This document shows, piece by piece, positions 7,218 to 8,343 of a stretch of 8,343 nt of DNA (position 1 is its first letter; the number at the start of each line of letters is the position of its first letter). This stretch comes from Actinomycetota bacterium (lineage in GTDB: Bacteria; Actinomycetota; Humimicrobiia; Humimicrobiales; Humimicrobiaceae). The notes under the pieces are model-generated. The model made no database searches and was not told where the DNA came from. It saw only the letters and a list, made by a program, of their open reading frames with translations. The translations under genes and the position numbers were made by a program. The DNA lies in assembly GCA_003486795.1 (NCBI GenBank), contig DNFX01000248.1, positions 7,384-15,726 on the forward strand, in the 5' to 3' direction.

Positions 7218-8343
7218 TTTTCTGTTTCCTTTTCTAAATATTTATCAAGAAAATTTATAAGAAAATTAATATTTTTTTTATTTATTACAAGAGATGGTAA
7301 AAATCTTATTGTATTTTCTGATACCCTGTTAAGTATCAGTCCGTTTTCAAGTGCACTTTTCATTAATTCAGGTGCTATAGGCTTTTTAAATTCAATAGCA
7401 AGCATCAGCCCCAGACCCCTTATCTCTTTTATAATATCATATTTAAACTGTAGTTTTTTCAATTTAGAAGAAAGATATTCACCAAGAACTCTTGCCCTGG
7501 CTGCAAGATCATTGTCCAGCAGATATTTGATTACTGCTATCCCTGCAGAACAGGAAGCAGCATTTCCTCCGAAAGTCGAGCCATGAGTTCCAGGAGTAAA
7601 AGCTGAACATATTTTATCTGTCGATATTACAGCACCGATAGGCATTCCTCCACCAAGACTTTTCGCTACAACTATTATATCGGGAATAATATCGTATTGC
7701 TGATATGCAAATAAGGAACCTGTCCTTGAAAAACCAGTCTGAATCTCATCAATTATTAATAATAGGTCATTTTCTTTGCATATTCTCTCTAATTCAATTA
7801 TAAATTCCTTATCACAGATATTTATACCGCCTTCTCCCTGTACAAGCTCTATTATCACTGCACATGTATTAACATTTATCTTTTCTTTTACAGATTCGAT
7901 ATTATTTATGTCAGAATATTTGAAACCACTTAATAACGGTTCAAACATATTCTGTTTTTTTGCCTGAGCTGTTGCTGCAAGAGCCCCCAGTGTCCTTCCA
8001 TGAAAAGACTTATTAAAGGTTATTATTTCATATCTATTTTTCCCATACCTGTCAGTTGAGTATTTTCTTGCAAGTTTTATGGCACCCTCTACTGCTTCAG
8101 CACCGCTGTTTGAAAAAAATACTTTTTCTCCAAAGCCAGTGAGCAGACAAAGTTTTTCTGCAAGCTCTACCTGTGGAATATTATAAAAAATATTCGAAGG
8201 CTGGATTATATTACTTATTTGTTCTTTTAGTGTTTTTATTACTTCAGGATTGGAATGGCCAACATTCAGACATCCGTATCCGGAAGTAAAATCTGTATAT
8301 TTTTTCCCCTCAACATCCCATAAATACTGCATTTTGGCTTTGC
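7214..8343 (-). CDS. argD: Acetylornithine aminotransferase, 5' end cut by window
   Basis: PLP-dependent class III aminotransferase, expected to convert N-acetylglutamate semialdehyde and glutamate to N-acetylornithine and 2-oxoglutarate. The frame stays open beyond the first visible Met at 8332 to the window edge (codons Lys-Ala-Lys precede it). Since LWDVEGKKYTDFTSG normally follows some 20-30 residues of ArgD, that Met is internal and the real start lies outside. Numbering from that Met: SNSGAEA (74-80, phosphate binding), FHGRT (110-114), VQGEGGI (164-170), DEIQTG (195-200), AKSLGGGMPIGA (223-234) with the Schiff-base Lys224, and GSTFGGN (251-257). The class III fold is intact to the C-terminus. 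Related 4-aminobutyrate or other omega-aminotransferases share these motifs; the ArgD call rests on GGGMPIGA, HGSTFGGN and the operon position directly before argF. Confidence 0.93.
   Translation of the reverse strand, partial: KAKMQYLWDVEGKKYTDFTSGYGCLNVGHSNPEVIKTLKEQISNIIQPSNIFYNIPQVELAEKLCLLTGFGEKVFFSNSGAEAVEGAIKLARKYSTDRYGKNRYEIITFNKSFHGRTLGALAATAQAKKQNMFEPLLSGFKYSDINNIESVKEKINVNTCAVIIELVQGEGGINICDKEFIIELERICKENDLLLIIDEIQTGFSRTGSLFAYQQYDIIPDIIVVAKSLGGGMPIGAVISTDKICSAFTPGTHGSTFGGNAASCSAGIAVIKYLLDNDLAARARVLGEYLSSKLKKLQFKYDIIKEIRGLGLMLAIEFKKPIAPELMKSALENGLILNRVSENTIRFLPSLVINKKNINFLINFLDKYLEKETEK

Larger units (their letters stand above)
1..8343 (-). other. Probable single operon argD-argF-argR-argG-argH-NIF3-U32
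   Basis: Seven same-strand genes follow each other with junctions of -4, +34, +30, -8, -14 and -8 bp (negative values are overlaps). No hairpin with a U-tract and no gap large enough for a typical promoter with operator separates them. Single-transcript expression is inferred, not shown. Both ends of the operon lie outside the window; argC, argJ and argB would be expected upstream of argD (beyond 8343) if the actinobacterial order holds. Confidence 0.8.

Noticed and set aside
8330..8332. ATG at 8332 as the real start of argD
   Set aside because: It would remove the N-terminal segment that precedes LWDVEG in ArgD proteins, and the frame is open upstream to the window edge.
7214..8343. 4-aminobutyrate aminotransferase instead of ArgD
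   Set aside because: DEIQTGFSRTG is reminiscent of that group, but GGGMPIGA, the arg neighbours and the ATGA coupling to argF favour acetylornithine aminotransferase.
1..8343. CRISPR arrays, insertion sequences, tRNA or rRNA genes, riboswitches
   Set aside because: Coding genes fill everything but two gaps of 30 and 34 bp. I see no spaced direct repeats, transposase motifs or structured RNA signatures.

Overview
The window is one face of a bacterial arginine-biosynthesis operon. All seven genes lie on the minus strand, so transcription runs from the high coordinates to the low ones. DNA is AT-rich (about one third G+C by eye), with AGA for arginine and ATA for isoleucine used heavily. The ArgR repressor and the usual bacterial ribosome-binding sites point to a bacterium. 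The order argD-argF-argR-argG-argH is the one known from actinobacterial argCJBDFRGH operons such as that of Mycobacterium tuberculosis, but the base composition is far from a typical high-GC actinomycete. A low-GC deep-branching lineage, for instance an actinobacterial relative or a Firmicutes/Atribacterota-like bacterium, would fit. I cannot name the taxon from the sequence alone.

Layout in transcription order: argD (acetylornithine aminotransferase, 5' end cut by the window edge at 8343); argF (ornithine carbamoyltransferase, 4-bp ATGA overlap with argD); a 34-bp gap with an AT palindrome that could be a weak ARG box; argR (arginine repressor); a 30-bp gap with a small inverted repeat just ahead of a strong Shine-Dalgarno sequence; argG (argininosuccinate synthase); argH (argininosuccinate lyase, 8-bp overlap with argG once its start is corrected to 4572); a NIF3-like dinuclear-metal protein (14-bp overlap with argH); and a large U32-family protein (8-bp overlap with the NIF3-like gene) that runs off the window at base 1. 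No gap exceeds 34 bp, and I see no internal terminator, convincing promoter, tRNA, rRNA, mobile element or CRISPR array.

How the genes fit together: ArgD makes N-acetylornithine, ArgF carbamoylates ornithine to citrulline, ArgG joins citrulline to aspartate and ArgH splits argininosuccinate to arginine and fumarate, with ArgR as the expected arginine-responsive regulator. The two last genes are not arginine enzymes. Their overlaps suggest they are co-translated with argH, placing a NIF3-like protein and a probable Fe-S RNA-modifying enzyme of the U32 family under arginine-operon transcription. This linkage is the least explained aspect of an otherwise ordinary region; I did not find evidence of a novel defence or mobile system.
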